Positions 26,337 to 34,805 of a DNA stretch of 64,000 nt are shown here, one piece after another. A model generated the notes under the pieces. The model did not search any database and was not told the origin of the DNA. It was given only the letters and a program-made list of their open reading frames with translations. The DNA is taken from the NCBI RefSeq assembly GCF_004363805.1, contig NZ_SNZP01000007.1, positions 1-64,000 of the forward strand, written 5' to 3'. The stretch comes from Paludibacterium purpuratum (GTDB taxonomy: Bacteria > Pseudomonadota > Gammaproteobacteria > Burkholderiales > Chromobacteriaceae). The first letter of the stretch is position 1; every line of letters begins with the position of its first letter. The translations under genes and the position numbers were made by a program.

Positions 26337-27710
26337 ATGGGGCCGATGCAGCAGGATCAACAAACGCTGTTCGATCTGCAGGGCGAGATCGCGGCGTGGA
26401 GTGTCGAGTGGCTGAAGCAGCTGGACGAACGTCCGGTGGCGCGCCCGGACGATCCGCAGCCGCCTGCGCGCAGCCTGCCGCAAGATGGTTTGGGCCTGTC
26501 GGCCGTTTGGCAGGCCTTCGTGCGAGATCTCGCGCCCGGCTTCAATGCCTCGCCGGGGCCGCGTTACCTGGGCTTCGTTACCGGCGGCGTCACGCCGGCC
26601 GCCTTGGCGGGCGACTGGCTGACCTCGGTGATCGATCAAAACGTGGCCTCGACCGGCAATTCGATCGCCACCGCGGTCGAGCTGCAGGTGCTCGACTGGC
26701 TATGCCAATTGCTGGATCTGCCTTCGGGGCTCGTCGGCAGCCTGACCACCGGTGCCACGGCAGCCAATCTGCTGGGTATGGCCTGCGCACGCCAATATGC
26801 CGGGTGGCGCCAGGGGCGGGATATCGCCCGCGATGGCATCGGCGGCGCAGCCATTCGGGTGTTCAGCGCCACGCCGCATGCCAGCAGTCTCAAGGTGCTT
26901 GGCCTGGTCGGCCTCGGACGCGGGCAAGTGACCGAAGTGCCTAGCCTGGCCGACTCCGAGGCCATGGATACCGACGCGTTGCGGCAATTATTGGTCGATT
27001 GCCCTGTGCCGGGCAAAATCGTCATCGCCAGCGCCGGAACGGTGACCGGCACCGATTTCGACGATCTACGCGCGATCGCCGCGCTATGTCGCGAGCACCA
27101 CGCCTGGCTGCATGTCGATGGCGCTTTCGGCTTGTTCTCGCGCTTGGATGCCGAACGGCGCGCTTGGACCGAGGGGATCGAATTGGCCGATTCCATCACT
27201 TGCGATGGCCATAAGTGGTTGAACGTGCCTTACGACTGCGGGATCTTTCTAACGCGCCATCCCGATCTGCTGCAGCAGTGCTGCTCGGTCAGCGCACCCT
27301 ATCTGGCAAGCGACAGCGCACTGCCGACCCTGATGGATCGCGGGATCGAACAGTCGCGCCGTTTTCGGGCGCTGCCGCTGTGGTTCAGTCTGCTTGCCTA
27401 CGGCCGCGACGGTTTTGGACGCATGGTGGCGGATAATTGTCGCCAAGCCGCCGCGCTCGCCGATTGGCTCGAGGCTTCTGCGGATTTCGAATTGCTCAAG
27501 CCGCCGAAATTGAACGTGGTGATCTTCCGCCCGAAAAACGGCGCTACAGCGGCATGTCTGCGTCGGCTCAATCAGGGCGGCGAAGTATTCATGACGCCTG
27601 GACAGTGGCAGGGGCGGGATGGTATCCGCGCTGCCTTCAGTAACTGGCGCACCGACGATGCCGATGTCGAACGTGTCTGTCGCGCACTGGCCTCTGCGGT
27701 CGGCGCTTGA
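26337..27710 (+). CDS. PLP-dependent group II amino-acid decarboxylase-like protein
   Basis: About 457 residues of the aromatic/acidic amino-acid decarboxylase family (fold type I). Visible motifs are the N-terminal PRYLGFVTGG block, SLTTGATAANL, HVDGAFG (cofactor-binding Asp) and DGHKWLNVPYDCG with the PLP lysine. AGGAGAG precedes ATG 26337. Substrate cannot be read from the sequence. Some relatives are decarboxylases, and others are annotated only as aminotransferase-class proteins. The MocR gene on the other side of the operator suggests induction by an amino compound or PLP status. Confidence 0.85.
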   Translation: MGPMQQDQQTLFDLQGEIAAWSVEWLKQLDERPVARPDDPQPPARSLPQDGLGLSAVWQAFVRDLAPGFNASPGPRYLGFVTGGVTPAALAGDWLTSVIDQNVASTGNSIATAVELQVLDWLCQLLDLPSGLVGSLTTGATAANLLGMACARQYAGWRQGRDIARDGIGGAAIRVFSATPHASSLKVLGLVGLGRGQVTEVPSLADSEAMDTDALRQLLVDCPVPGKIVIASAGTVTGTDFDDLRAIAALCREHHAWLHVDGAFGLFSRLDAERRAWTEGIELADSITCDGHKWLNVPYDCGIFLTRHPDLLQQCCSVSAPYLASDSALPTLMDRGIEQSRRFRALPLWFSLLAYGRDGFGRMVADNCRQAAALADWLEASADFELLKPPKLNVVIFRPKNGATAACLRRLNQGGEVFMTPGQWQGRDGIRAAFSNWRTDDADVERVCRALASAVGA

Positions 27711-27729
27711 CCCGATCGGACTCGCCATG

Positions 27730-27754
27730 CAATATGAGTTTGATATTCATATTG
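27730..27754. promoter_or_regulatory. Inverted-repeat operator before the methyltransferase gene
   Basis: CAATATGA (27730-27737) and TCATATTG (27747-27754) are a perfect 8-bp inverted repeat with a 9-bp spacer, 15 bp before the methyltransferase start. The half-site resembles CATATTG/CAATATG at 507-534. Confidence 0.4.
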
Positions 27755-27768
27755 AATAGAGGCGCGCC

Positions 27769-28509
27769 ATGCACGTGCTGCCATACACCGATCCACAGCT
27801 GGTCGAGTTCTACGATCATCTTAATGTCGGCGAGCACGATTTCCGCTTCTATGAATCGCTGCTCGGCGACGCGCCGTTGGCGGTGCTCGACCTCGGCTGC
27901 GGTACCGGTAGCTTGGCATTGCGCCTGGCGGCGCGCGGGCATGCGGTGTGCGCTGTCGACCCGGCCCCCGCCATGGTGGCCGTCGCGCGCGCCAAGGATG
28001 TCGACGAGCAGGTGCAATGGCATGTCGGCGAGTTGACCTTGTTGCCTCCCGAACCGGCATTCGACGCCATTACCATGACCGGCCATGCTTTCCAATGCCT
28101 GCTGGCCGATAGCGAGGTGACGCGTACCTTGAACGATATGCGCGTCCGGCTTCGTCCGGGTGGTCGCATCCTGTTCGAAACGCGCAACCCGGCGGGCTTG
28201 CCCTGGCGTCATTGGACGCCGCAAGGGTCGATGCGACGGGTGACGTTGCCGGACGGCCGACAGCTGGCGTATTGGCATGTGCTGCAGGCGCATCTAGGGC
28301 AACTGGTTTATTTCGAGAGTCACTATGAGGTGCGGCCAGGCAATGAACATTGGGTGTGCGAAAGCCAGTTGCGTTTTATGACGCGTCAAAGGCTGGCCGA
28401 GCATCTTCACATAGCGGGCTTCGAGCAGGTCGATTGGTACGGCGATTGGGATGGTGCACCGTTCGATCCGGCGCAAAGTCGCGAGATCATTGTATCGGCC
28501 AGGATTTGA
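27769..28509 (+). CDS. Class I SAM-dependent methyltransferase
   Basis: A 246-residue soluble methyltransferase with motif I VLDLGCGTGSLALRLA, the acidic motif II residue in VCAVDPAPAMVAVAR, and the later LRPGGRILFETRN motif of UbiE/Methyltransf-25-type folds. Substrate unknown. The gene stands alone with an inverted-repeat operator immediately upstream. A GNAT gene follows 99 bp later. Confidence 0.85.
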   Translation: MHVLPYTDPQLVEFYDHLNVGEHDFRFYESLLGDAPLAVLDLGCGTGSLALRLAARGHAVCAVDPAPAMVAVARAKDVDEQVQWHVGELTLLPPEPAFDAITMTGHAFQCLLADSEVTRTLNDMRVRLRPGGRILFETRNPAGLPWRHWTPQGSMRRVTLPDGRQLAYWHVLQAHLGQLVYFESHYEVRPGNEHWVCESQLRFMTRQRLAEHLHIAGFEQVDWYGDWDGAPFDPAQSREIIVSARI

Positions 28510-28563
28510 ATTTTGCAGGATCGCTGATAAGACATATTCTGAAGTGAGGGAAATCGTTTTCTG

Positions 28564-28582
28564 GGCGGTGAGGAACACCGCC
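28564..28582 (+). other. Hairpin in the GNAT leader
   Basis: GGCGGTG (28564-28570) and CACCGCC (28576-28582) form a 7-bp stem with a 5-nt loop, 26 bp before the GNAT start. There is no T tract, so a leader structure rather than a terminator is more likely. Confidence 0.4.
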
Positions 28583-28608
28583 GAGAGCGATGATTGCGGA
28601 GGTGAGCC

Positions 28609-29067
28609 ATGTATCTGTTGACTCATGAAGACCCGTCGTCTAGCGATGCTGTCATGCTACAGAACGCGCTATCCAACGTGCTGAGGCGATTGACCGGCTC
28701 CAGCGGTCGCGCCTCGTTCGATCCGTCGGAGATTGCCGGGGCGCATGCTTGTTTTGTGGTGGCGCGCGGCGAGCGCGGCGAGCCGGTCGGTTGCGGTGCT
28801 TTGCGGCTGTTGGAGCCCGGGATTGCCGAAATCAAACGCATGTACGCCGTACCCGGTCATCGCGGCGTCGGCCGTAGCGTACTGGTTCATCTCGAAGACC
28901 AGGCGCGCCGCATGGGCTACGAGGAGGTCTGGTTGGAGACGCGCGAAGTCAATCGGCGCGCGGTCGAATTCTATCAGCGCCACGGTTATGTACGTATCGC
29001 CAACTACGGCCGCTATGCCGGCCGCAACGAGGCCGCCTGCTTCGGCAAGTGCCTGTATCGCGGCTAA
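28609..29067 (+). CDS. GNAT-family N-acetyltransferase
   Basis: A 152-residue acetyltransferase with the acetyl-CoA loop in MYAVPGHRGVGRSVLVHLE (Q/RxxGxG/A type), a preceding IAEIKRMYA strand and the C-terminal NRRAVEFYQRHGYVRI motif. GCGGAGG precedes the ATG. Substrate unknown. Two hairpins follow the gene, the second with a T tract. Confidence 0.88.
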   Translation: MYLLTHEDPSSSDAVMLQNALSNVLRRLTGSSGRASFDPSEIAGAHACFVVARGERGEPVGCGALRLLEPGIAEIKRMYAVPGHRGVGRSVLVHLEDQARRMGYEEVWLETREVNRRAVEFYQRHGYVRIANYGRYAGRNEAACFGKCLYRG

Positions 29068-29083
29068 AGCCGATCCCCGTAGA

Positions 29084-29141
29084 CGCGGATTGATCCGCGA
29101 TTTTCCCGATGCGTTTAGGAATGCGCCGATAGGCGCTTTTT
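29084..29141 (+). terminator. Tandem hairpins ending the GNAT transcript
   Basis: CGCGGAT/ATCCGCG (29084-29099) is followed by GCGCC/GGCGC (29123-29136), which leads directly into TTTTTG. The second has the form of an intrinsic terminator. Confidence 0.65.
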
Positions 29142-29207
29142 GTTGCCGAAAAAATAATCATTTCTTTACCCGCCCGGACTGTGCCGGGCGAACGGTGGAG
29201 AGATGTC

Positions 29208-29465
29208 ATGTTGTTGTTTTGCCTAGGCTCCGCGCCATGGACCATCGCGGCAGCGCGTGCCGAGCGGCGCCGCCGTCGCGCACGCCGGGCGGCCCGGATG
29301 TTTGCGCCGCCCGCCAAGGTTGGTCTCGAAGCCGCCCTGACACGTATCGCGTTATACCAACCGCCGGGCAACGGCGGCCGGCTGGCCGTTCGACATTATC
29401 TGCATGCCGGCAGGGTGGCCGGGGGGCTGGTGTCGAGCGGCTCGTTGCTGCAGACCGTGGCGTAA
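29208..29465 (+). CDS. Small arginine-rich hypothetical protein
   Basis: An 85-residue frame starting at ATG 29208 with GGAG at about 7 nt. It begins with a short hydrophobic stretch (MLLFCLGSAPWTIAAA) followed by a very basic run (RRRRRARRAAR), then an unremarkable region. I do not recognise it. It could be a membrane-anchored or nucleic-acid-binding small protein, or a non-coding stretch of a high-GC genome. The ribosome site and terminator-flanked position support it modestly. Confidence 0.45.
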   Translation: MLLFCLGSAPWTIAAARAERRRRRARRAARMFAPPAKVGLEAALTRIALYQPPGNGGRLAVRHYLHAGRVAGGLVSSGSLLQTVA

Positions 29466-29473
29466 TTGGCGCC

Positions 29474-30268
29474 TTAGGCCGGGTGCGTCCCGTCGCGCTC
29501 GCGCAATACTTCTTTGGCCGCGAGCGTGGCGTTGATGGCCGCCGGGAATCCGGCGTAGACCGCAATGTGGATGAAGGTCTCGACCACGGCGGTGCGCGTG
29601 CCGCCGACATTGAGCAGGCCGTGGATGTGCACCTTGAGCTGCGGTAGGGCCGTGCCCATGGCGGCCAAGGCGGCGACGGTGACAATCTCGCGTGTCGTCA
29701 GGTCTAGCCCCGGTCGGGTATAGATGTCGCCGAAGCCGAACTCGACGATGTAGCGGCCCAGATCGGGCGCAATGTCGCGCAAGCTTTCGATGACGCGCTG
29801 CCCGGCCGCGCCGTCGATCTTCTCCAGTGCCGCCCAGCCTCTGCGATAGCGTTCGCCGGGCTCGGTTTCCGGCGTGGCCGGCGCCTCCAGCGTGATCCCT
29901 CGGGCGCGCAATACCTCTTCGGCGGCGAAAATGCCGTTGAGCGCGGCTGGAAAGCCGGCGTAGCCGACGAGGTGGATCAGCGTTTCGACGATTTCGGCCG
30001 GTGTGCAGCCGACGTTGAGCGCCCCGTGCAAGTGGAACACGAGCTGTGGCCGGGCGTTGCCCAGCGCCGCCAGTGCGGCGATGGTGGCGAGTTGGCGCTG
30101 GTGCGGCGTCAAGCCCGGCCGGGCATAGATGTCGCCGTAGCCGAACGCCACGGTGAAGTAGGCCAGATCGGGCGAGATATCGGCCAGGGCGGCCACGATG
30201 GCTGGCTGATCGGTGCCCGCGACCTGGGCGAGTTGTTGCAAACCGTGTTGGTAACGGGCGTCGTGCAT
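29474..30268 (-). CDS. Tandem carboxymuconolactone decarboxylase-like protein
   Basis: A 264-residue protein made of two CMD/AhpD-fold repeats (about 10-125 and 140-258). Each contains a FGYGDIYARPGL / FGFGDIYTRPGL block, an HGALNVG / HGLLNVG block and an ETLIHLVGYAGFPAALN / ETFIHIAVYAGFPAAIN helix. Neither repeat has the CxxC peroxidase motif of AhpD, so it fits gamma-carboxymuconolactone decarboxylase-like enzymes, with unknown substrate. It diverges from a LysR gene 112 bp away, the likely regulator. Confidence 0.85.
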   Translation of the reverse strand: MHDARYQHGLQQLAQVAGTDQPAIVAALADISPDLAYFTVAFGYGDIYARPGLTPHQRQLATIAALAALGNARPQLVFHLHGALNVGCTPAEIVETLIHLVGYAGFPAALNGIFAAEEVLRARGITLEAPATPETEPGERYRRGWAALEKIDGAAGQRVIESLRDIAPDLGRYIVEFGFGDIYTRPGLDLTTREIVTVAALAAMGTALPQLKVHIHGLLNVGGTRTAVVETFIHIAVYAGFPAAINATLAAKEVLRERDGTHPA

Positions 30269-30380
30269 GATGACCTCTCTTCGGTATGGGTTGGCGTTGT
30301 GAACGGCTTCGTTCGCGAGTCATAATCTAGTCCGTCGCGCCAATACGGCGCCAATGCCATTTTGCTGATACCTTTTTTGT

Positions 30381-31298
30381 ATGAGTCACTTGCTGAAAAC
30401 CCGACAATTGGAATGTTTCGTGGCCGTTGCCGAACTGTTGAGCTTCCGCCTGGCCGCCGAGCGGCTGTGCATGACTCAGCCGCCTTTGAGCCGGCAGATC
30501 CAACGCTTGGAGCAGACGCTGGGAGTGCGGCTGTTCGATCGCGATCGCCGTGGCGTGCGTCTCACCGAGGCCGGGCAGCGCTTGCTACTCGATGCGCGGG
30601 CATTGCTGGCCCAGGCCGATGCCACGTTGCAAAAGGCGCGTGCAGAGGCGGACGCCGCCCAGCCGGTGTTGAATGTCGGTTTGACGACGGTGGTCGATAG
30701 CGAGGTTTTCCCCAATCTGTCCGCGCTGTTTCAGGTGGAATATCCCGATATCCGCTTCAATGTCCTGTCGCGCATCTCGCGCCAACTGATCGAGCGGTTG
30801 CGGCGCGGCGAATTGGATGTGGCGCTGATCGGCTTGCCGTCGACGACCGGCGATCTGGTGGTGGAACACTTGTGCGACGACCCGCTGACGGTGGCGCTGC
30901 CGACCGGGCATCCGCTGGCGCGCAAGCGGCGGCTATCGTTGACCGAGCTTGGCGGGGAGGCGGTGTTCTGGTTCGAGCGCGAGCGTAACCCGGCTTTTTA
31001 CGACCATTGCCGCAGACTGTTTCAGGGGTGGTCATTCGCGCCGCGCTGGCTGCCGGAGCCCGAGGATCATCATGTGTTGCTCGGGCAGGTCGCCGCGGGG
31101 CTCGGTGTCGGTCTGATTGCCCGCTCGCTGACGGCGATTAGACGCAAGGGGGTGGTCTATCGGCCCCTGGTGGAGGGCGAGCGCATGGCGATCGGCATCG
31201 GCGTGGCTTACCGCTCCGGCGACCAGGGCGCGCCGGTGTCGGCTTTCGTGCGCAGCGTGCGGGCGTATTACGCCCAGCGTCCTACGGTTGCGGGGTGA
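30381..31298 (+). CDS. LysR-family transcriptional regulator
   Basis: A 305-residue regulator with an N-terminal winged helix (LECFVAVAELLSFRLAAERL, QPPLSRQIQRLEQTLG, LFDRDRRGVRLTEAG) and a periplasmic-binding-like effector domain from about residue 95. It probably controls the divergent CMD-like gene, as is usual for LysR regulators. Its 3' end overlaps the convergent lipocalin gene by 17 bp. Confidence 0.92.
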   Translation: MSHLLKTRQLECFVAVAELLSFRLAAERLCMTQPPLSRQIQRLEQTLGVRLFDRDRRGVRLTEAGQRLLLDARALLAQADATLQKARAEADAAQPVLNVGLTTVVDSEVFPNLSALFQVEYPDIRFNVLSRISRQLIERLRRGELDVALIGLPSTTGDLVVEHLCDDPLTVALPTGHPLARKRRLSLTELGGEAVFWFERERNPAFYDHCRRLFQGWSFAPRWLPEPEDHHVLLGQVAAGLGVGLIARSLTAIRRKGVVYRPLVEGERMAIGIGVAYRSGDQGAPVSAFVRSVRAYYAQRPTVAG

Positions 31299-31812
31299 GC
31301 GCCAGCTTGTTGATGTCGAACCCCATGCCGATCAATCGGCCAAGCAGGGCCTGATAGTTTGCCGGGTCGACATGCGGCGTGCGCGACAAAATCCATAGCG
31401 ACTGGCGCGATGGGTCGCTGACGGCGGCGAGTTGATAGCGTGCGTCGAGATCGATGATCCAGTAGTCGCGCCAGACGGCCGGTACCAGGCTCAACCACGG
31501 CGAGGCGAAGCTGACCTCCAAGTGCGGCGAGTCGGGCCGGCCCAGCGGTCGCGCCAACCCTTCTTTTTGCTCCATCTCCCCACTGTCCGTGCGGCAACGG
31601 CTGACCATGGCGAGCTGATACTGCTCGGTCAGCGCATATTGCATCGTGTCCTCCGAGACGCAGTGACGCTGCGACCAGTTGGGGTATTTGGCGATTTCGT
31701 ACCAAGTCCCGGTGAAGCGAGCCATCTCGAAATGGCCGACGGTCGGTAGCGTATCGGCTAAGGCGGGTAGGGCGGCCAGCGCGAGCAGCGTGGCGAGCAG
31801 GTACGATTTCAC
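31282..31812 (-). CDS. Exported lipocalin (Blc-like)
   Basis: A 176-residue protein with a signal peptide (MKSYLLATLLALAALPALA) and no lipobox, so predicted periplasmic rather than lipid-anchored as E. coli Blc is. The lipocalin signature FTGTWYEIAKYPN follows at about residue 33, and the strand YWIIDLDARYQLAAVSDPSR and WILSRTP fit the family. Likely binds or stores lipids released under stress. It overlaps the LysR gene end and diverges from hyfA. Confidence 0.9.
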   Translation of the reverse strand: MKSYLLATLLALAALPALADTLPTVGHFEMARFTGTWYEIAKYPNWSQRHCVSEDTMQYALTEQYQLAMVSRCRTDSGEMEQKEGLARPLGRPDSPHLEVSFASPWLSLVPAVWRDYWIIDLDARYQLAAVSDPSRQSLWILSRTPHVDPANYQALLGRLIGMGFDINKLALTPQP

Positions 31813-31931
31813 TGGGTTTCCTAAACGATGCCGAGTGGACGAGGGCCCATTATCGCGATTTATCCCGTATTTGTCTGTTTGCGATGGGTTTGCGGCGCGA
31901 GCGTGCGTTGCTGCGCGAGCGCCTCGACATC

Positions 31932-31975
31932 TGTCGAAGTGTCATTTTCGGCGCCGGTTTCGACACTTCTGTCGA
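31932..31975. promoter_or_regulatory. Paired candidate activator sites upstream of hyfA
   Basis: TGTCGAAGTGTCATTTTCG (31932-31950) and, inverted, TTTCGACACTTCTGTCGA (31958-31975) share GAAGTGTC. The first contains GTCGAAGTGTC, identical to 7050-7060 upstream of hydN. The pair lies 120-163 bp upstream of the hyfA sigma-54 promoter. The binding protein is inferred to be the FhlA/HyfR-like activator. Confidence 0.65.
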
Positions 31976-32094
31976 TATGGCGTGTCGCATCGCCTGGCGA
32001 CAGTGGCGCCGCGGCAAGCTCGAAGCCTGCCAATCCCTTGGCGCCAAACGGAAAATCCCTCCGGACGAAATTGTTTCCGCCGAAAGGCCCTGCC

Positions 32095-32110
32095 TGGCAC
32101 GGCATATGCA
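32095..32110 (+). promoter_or_regulatory. Sigma-54 (-24/-12) promoter of the hyf operon
   Basis: TGGCAC-GGCAT-ATGCA has GG and GC exactly 10 bp apart and one mismatch from consensus. Its first gene, hyfA, starts 41 bp downstream. Compare the hydN promoter at 6835-6850. Confidence 0.88.
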
Positions 32111-32150
32111 CTATATCCGTGTCGCCGTGGTTTTTTCGGGGGATTGGTCT

Positions 32151-32774
32151 ATGAGCCGCTTCGTCTTCGCGGAGCCAACACGCTGTATCGGGTGCAATAC
32201 CTGCATGGCGGCCTGTGCCATGGTGCACAAGGCCGAGGGTTTGCAGGCGCATCCGCGTCTGACAGTGGTGCGAACCGGGCAGTTGACTGCGCCGGTGCAG
32301 TGCCGCCATTGCGAGGACGCGCCCTGCGCGCGCGTTTGTCCGGTCAATGCCATTACGCACGAGAACGATGCGGTCGTGCTGAACGAGACATTGTGCATCG
32401 GCTGCAAGCTATGCGCGATCGCCTGTCCGTTTGGCGCCATCACCCCGAGCGGCACACCGGTCACCGGTGTGGTGCCGGTCAGTCATCTCTATCAGGCGCC
32501 GCCTGCCGCTGCCGCGAGTCAAGCGCGCGGCGATAGTCCGGCGATGCTGGACCCGATCCTCGATTGGCAGGCCGGCGTCAAGAGCGTGGCGGTCAAATGC
32601 GATCTGTGCGCCTTTAGCGCCCACGGCGCCGAATGCGTGCGCGTGTGCCCGACAAGGGCGCTCAAGGTGGTCGACAGCCGTCTGTTGGCCGCGGACGTCC
32701 GCGCCAAGCAGGCCGGCGCAGGAGAGGCGCTCTCCGCCGAGGTTTCGCTGAATCGTTCCCGGGAGCCAAAATGA
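32151..32774 (+). CDS. hyfA: Hydrogenase-4 Fe-S subunit HyfA (HycB-like)
   Basis: A 207-residue polyferredoxin that should receive electrons from FdhF/HydN and pass them to the hydrogenase. It has four cysteine sets (CIGCNTCMAACAMVH, CRHCEDAPCARVCP, CIGCKLCAIACP, CDLCAFSAHGAECVRVCP). The order and the MSRFVFAEP start match E. coli HyfA closely. GGGGGAT precedes ATG 32151. First gene of the hyf operon, with its stop overlapping hyfB in ATGA. Confidence 0.93.
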   Translation: MSRFVFAEPTRCIGCNTCMAACAMVHKAEGLQAHPRLTVVRTGQLTAPVQCRHCEDAPCARVCPVNAITHENDAVVLNETLCIGCKLCAIACPFGAITPSGTPVTGVVPVSHLYQAPPAAAASQARGDSPAMLDPILDWQAGVKSVAVKCDLCAFSAHGAECVRVCPTRALKVVDSRLLAADVRAKQAGAGEALSAEVSLNRSREPK

Positions 32775-34795
32775 GTCTGACGCCACTGGGTTGTTTGTTG
32801 TTGTCGGTGCTGCTGTTTCTGGCGGGCGCCGTCTTGTCGGCCGTGCTGGCCCGCTGCGAGCGGCTGGCGATCAATCTGTCCGCGCTGGCGGGTGTGGCGG
32901 GCGGGGTGGCCGGATTGTTCGCGGCCGCGCCGGTTTTGTTGTCCGGCCACACCGAGCTGCTGACGGTGGCCGGCCCGTTCGCCTTCGCCCACTTTACCGC
33001 GCGTCTCGATATGTTCTCCGCGTTGATGGTCGCGGTGATCTCGCTGTTGGCGCTGGTGGCCTCGCTCTACGCGCAGTCTTATGTGCGCGAGTATCAGGGG
33101 CGCGGCGCCTGGGCCATGGGGCTGTTCATGAACAGCTTCATCGCCGCCATGCTGGCGCTGGTGGCCGTGGATAACGCTTTCTGGTTCCTGGTGTTCTTCG
33201 AGGCCATGTCGCTGGCGTCCTATTTCCTGGTGATCTTCGATCAGGACGAGGAGTCGGTCGGCGCCGGCCTGTTGTATTTCCTGATCGCCCACGCCGGATC
33301 GGTGCTGATCATGATCGCCTTCTTCATTCTTTACAGTCACAGCGGCAGTCTGGACTTCCAGTCGTTCCGCACGCTTCGGTTGCCGCTGCCGACCGCGTCG
33401 CTGGTCTTCGTGCTGGCCTTCCTGGGCTTTGGCGCCAAGGCCGGCATGGTGCCGCTGCACAGTTGGTTGCCGCGCGCCCACCCGGCCGCGCCGTCGCACG
33501 GCTCGGCGATGATGTCCGGCGTGATGGTCAAGATCGGCGTGTTCGGTATCGTCAAGGTCGGCATCGACCTGCTGGGCGCGCAGGCGAGCTGGTGGGGGCT
33601 GTTGGTGCTGGCGGTGGGCGCCGTCTCCGCGGTGCTTGGCGTGTTGTACGCGCTGGCCGAGCAGGACATCAAGCGGCTACTGGCTTATTCGACGGTGGAG
33701 AATGTCGGCATCATCCTGATGGGGGTCGGCGCCGGCATGATCGGGCTGGCCACCGGGCACGTCGCGCTGGCATCGCTTGCGCTGATGGCGGCCTTCTATC
33801 ACCTGTTCAACCACGCGCTGTTCAAGGGGCTGATGTTCTTCGGCGCGGGCAGCATCCTGTACCGGACCCACACGCGCGATATGACCCAGCTTGGCGGTTT
33901 GGCGCGACGCATGCCGCTGACCGCGCTGGCCTTCCTGGTCGGTGCCATGTCGATCTGCGCATTGCCGCCGTTCAACGGTTTCGTTAGCGAATGGTTCAGT
34001 TACCAGGCGCTGTTCGCCATGAGCCACGACGGCGATTTCATGATGCGCCTGGCCGGGCCGGTCGCCATGGTCATGCTGGCGCTGACCGGTGCGCTGGCGG
34101 CGATGTGCTTCGTCAAGGCCTGGGGCATGAGCTTTTCCGGACAAGCCCAGAGCGAGCATGCCGAGCACGCCGAAGAGGCGCCATTCTCCATGGTATTGGC
34201 CATGGGCGTGCTGGCGGTGCTGTGTGTGCTTAGCGGCATCGGCGCGCCATGGCTCGCGCCGTTGTTCGCCCGCGTGGCCGCTTCGTTGACCGGTGGTTTC
34301 ATGGTGCCGGTGGCGCAGGGTCTGGCCTTGCATTCCGGCCAACTCAACACCCCGGCCACGGTGTCGACGCCGCTACTGGCGTTGTTGTTGCTGGCCGCGC
34401 CGTTGCTGCCGTTCCTGCTGGTGGGCGCTTTGCGTGGTAGTCGCATGACGCGACGCCATGGCGGCGATGCCTGGGCCTGCGGCTATGCCACTGAGCGCTC
34501 GATGACAGTGTCGCCGCAGGGCTTCGTCCAACCGGTGCGCTTTATGTTCGGTGCGCTCTATCGTCTGCGCGAAACCTTGAGCCCGGCGGCCTTCGCGACG
34601 CGTGGGTTGAACGGGGCCGTGGCCGGTGCCACCCGCGTCGAGCCGCTTTGGGACGAATATCTGATCGCCCCGATTGTCGCCGGGGTACAGAAACTGGCCC
34701 GGCGCGTGGCGGTACTGCAGCGCGGCGATTTCCGCGTGTACTGCCTGTATGTGGTCGTGGCGCTCGTCACGCTGCTGCTGATTTCGGTTCGATAG
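32771..34795 (+). CDS. hyfB: Hydrogenase-4 membrane subunit HyfB (NuoL/antiporter-like)
   Basis: 674 residues, against 672 in E. coli HyfB. A polytopic Mrp/NuoL-like proton-channel subunit with many hydrophobic helices, the conserved Glu in LVFFEAMSLASYFLV, Lys/His residues in GMVPLHSWLPRAHPAAPSHGSAMMSGVMVK and LAYSTVENVG. ATG 32771 overlaps the hyfA stop, and the frame is open upstream only through hyfA. It probably couples hydrogen evolution to ion translocation. Confidence 0.94.
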   Translation: MSLTPLGCLLLSVLLFLAGAVLSAVLARCERLAINLSALAGVAGGVAGLFAAAPVLLSGHTELLTVAGPFAFAHFTARLDMFSALMVAVISLLALVASLYAQSYVREYQGRGAWAMGLFMNSFIAAMLALVAVDNAFWFLVFFEAMSLASYFLVIFDQDEESVGAGLLYFLIAHAGSVLIMIAFFILYSHSGSLDFQSFRTLRLPLPTASLVFVLAFLGFGAKAGMVPLHSWLPRAHPAAPSHGSAMMSGVMVKIGVFGIVKVGIDLLGAQASWWGLLVLAVGAVSAVLGVLYALAEQDIKRLLAYSTVENVGIILMGVGAGMIGLATGHVALASLALMAAFYHLFNHALFKGLMFFGAGSILYRTHTRDMTQLGGLARRMPLTALAFLVGAMSICALPPFNGFVSEWFSYQALFAMSHDGDFMMRLAGPVAMVMLALTGALAAMCFVKAWGMSFSGQAQSEHAEHAEEAPFSMVLAMGVLAVLCVLSGIGAPWLAPLFARVAASLTGGFMVPVAQGLALHSGQLNTPATVSTPLLALLLLAAPLLPFLLVGALRGSRMTRRHGGDAWACGYATERSMTVSPQGFVQPVRFMFGALYRLRETLSPAAFATRGLNGAVAGATRVEPLWDEYLIAPIVAGVQKLARRVAVLQRGDFRVYCLYVVVALVTLLLISVR

Positions 34796-34805
34796 GAGCG
34801 TTGCA

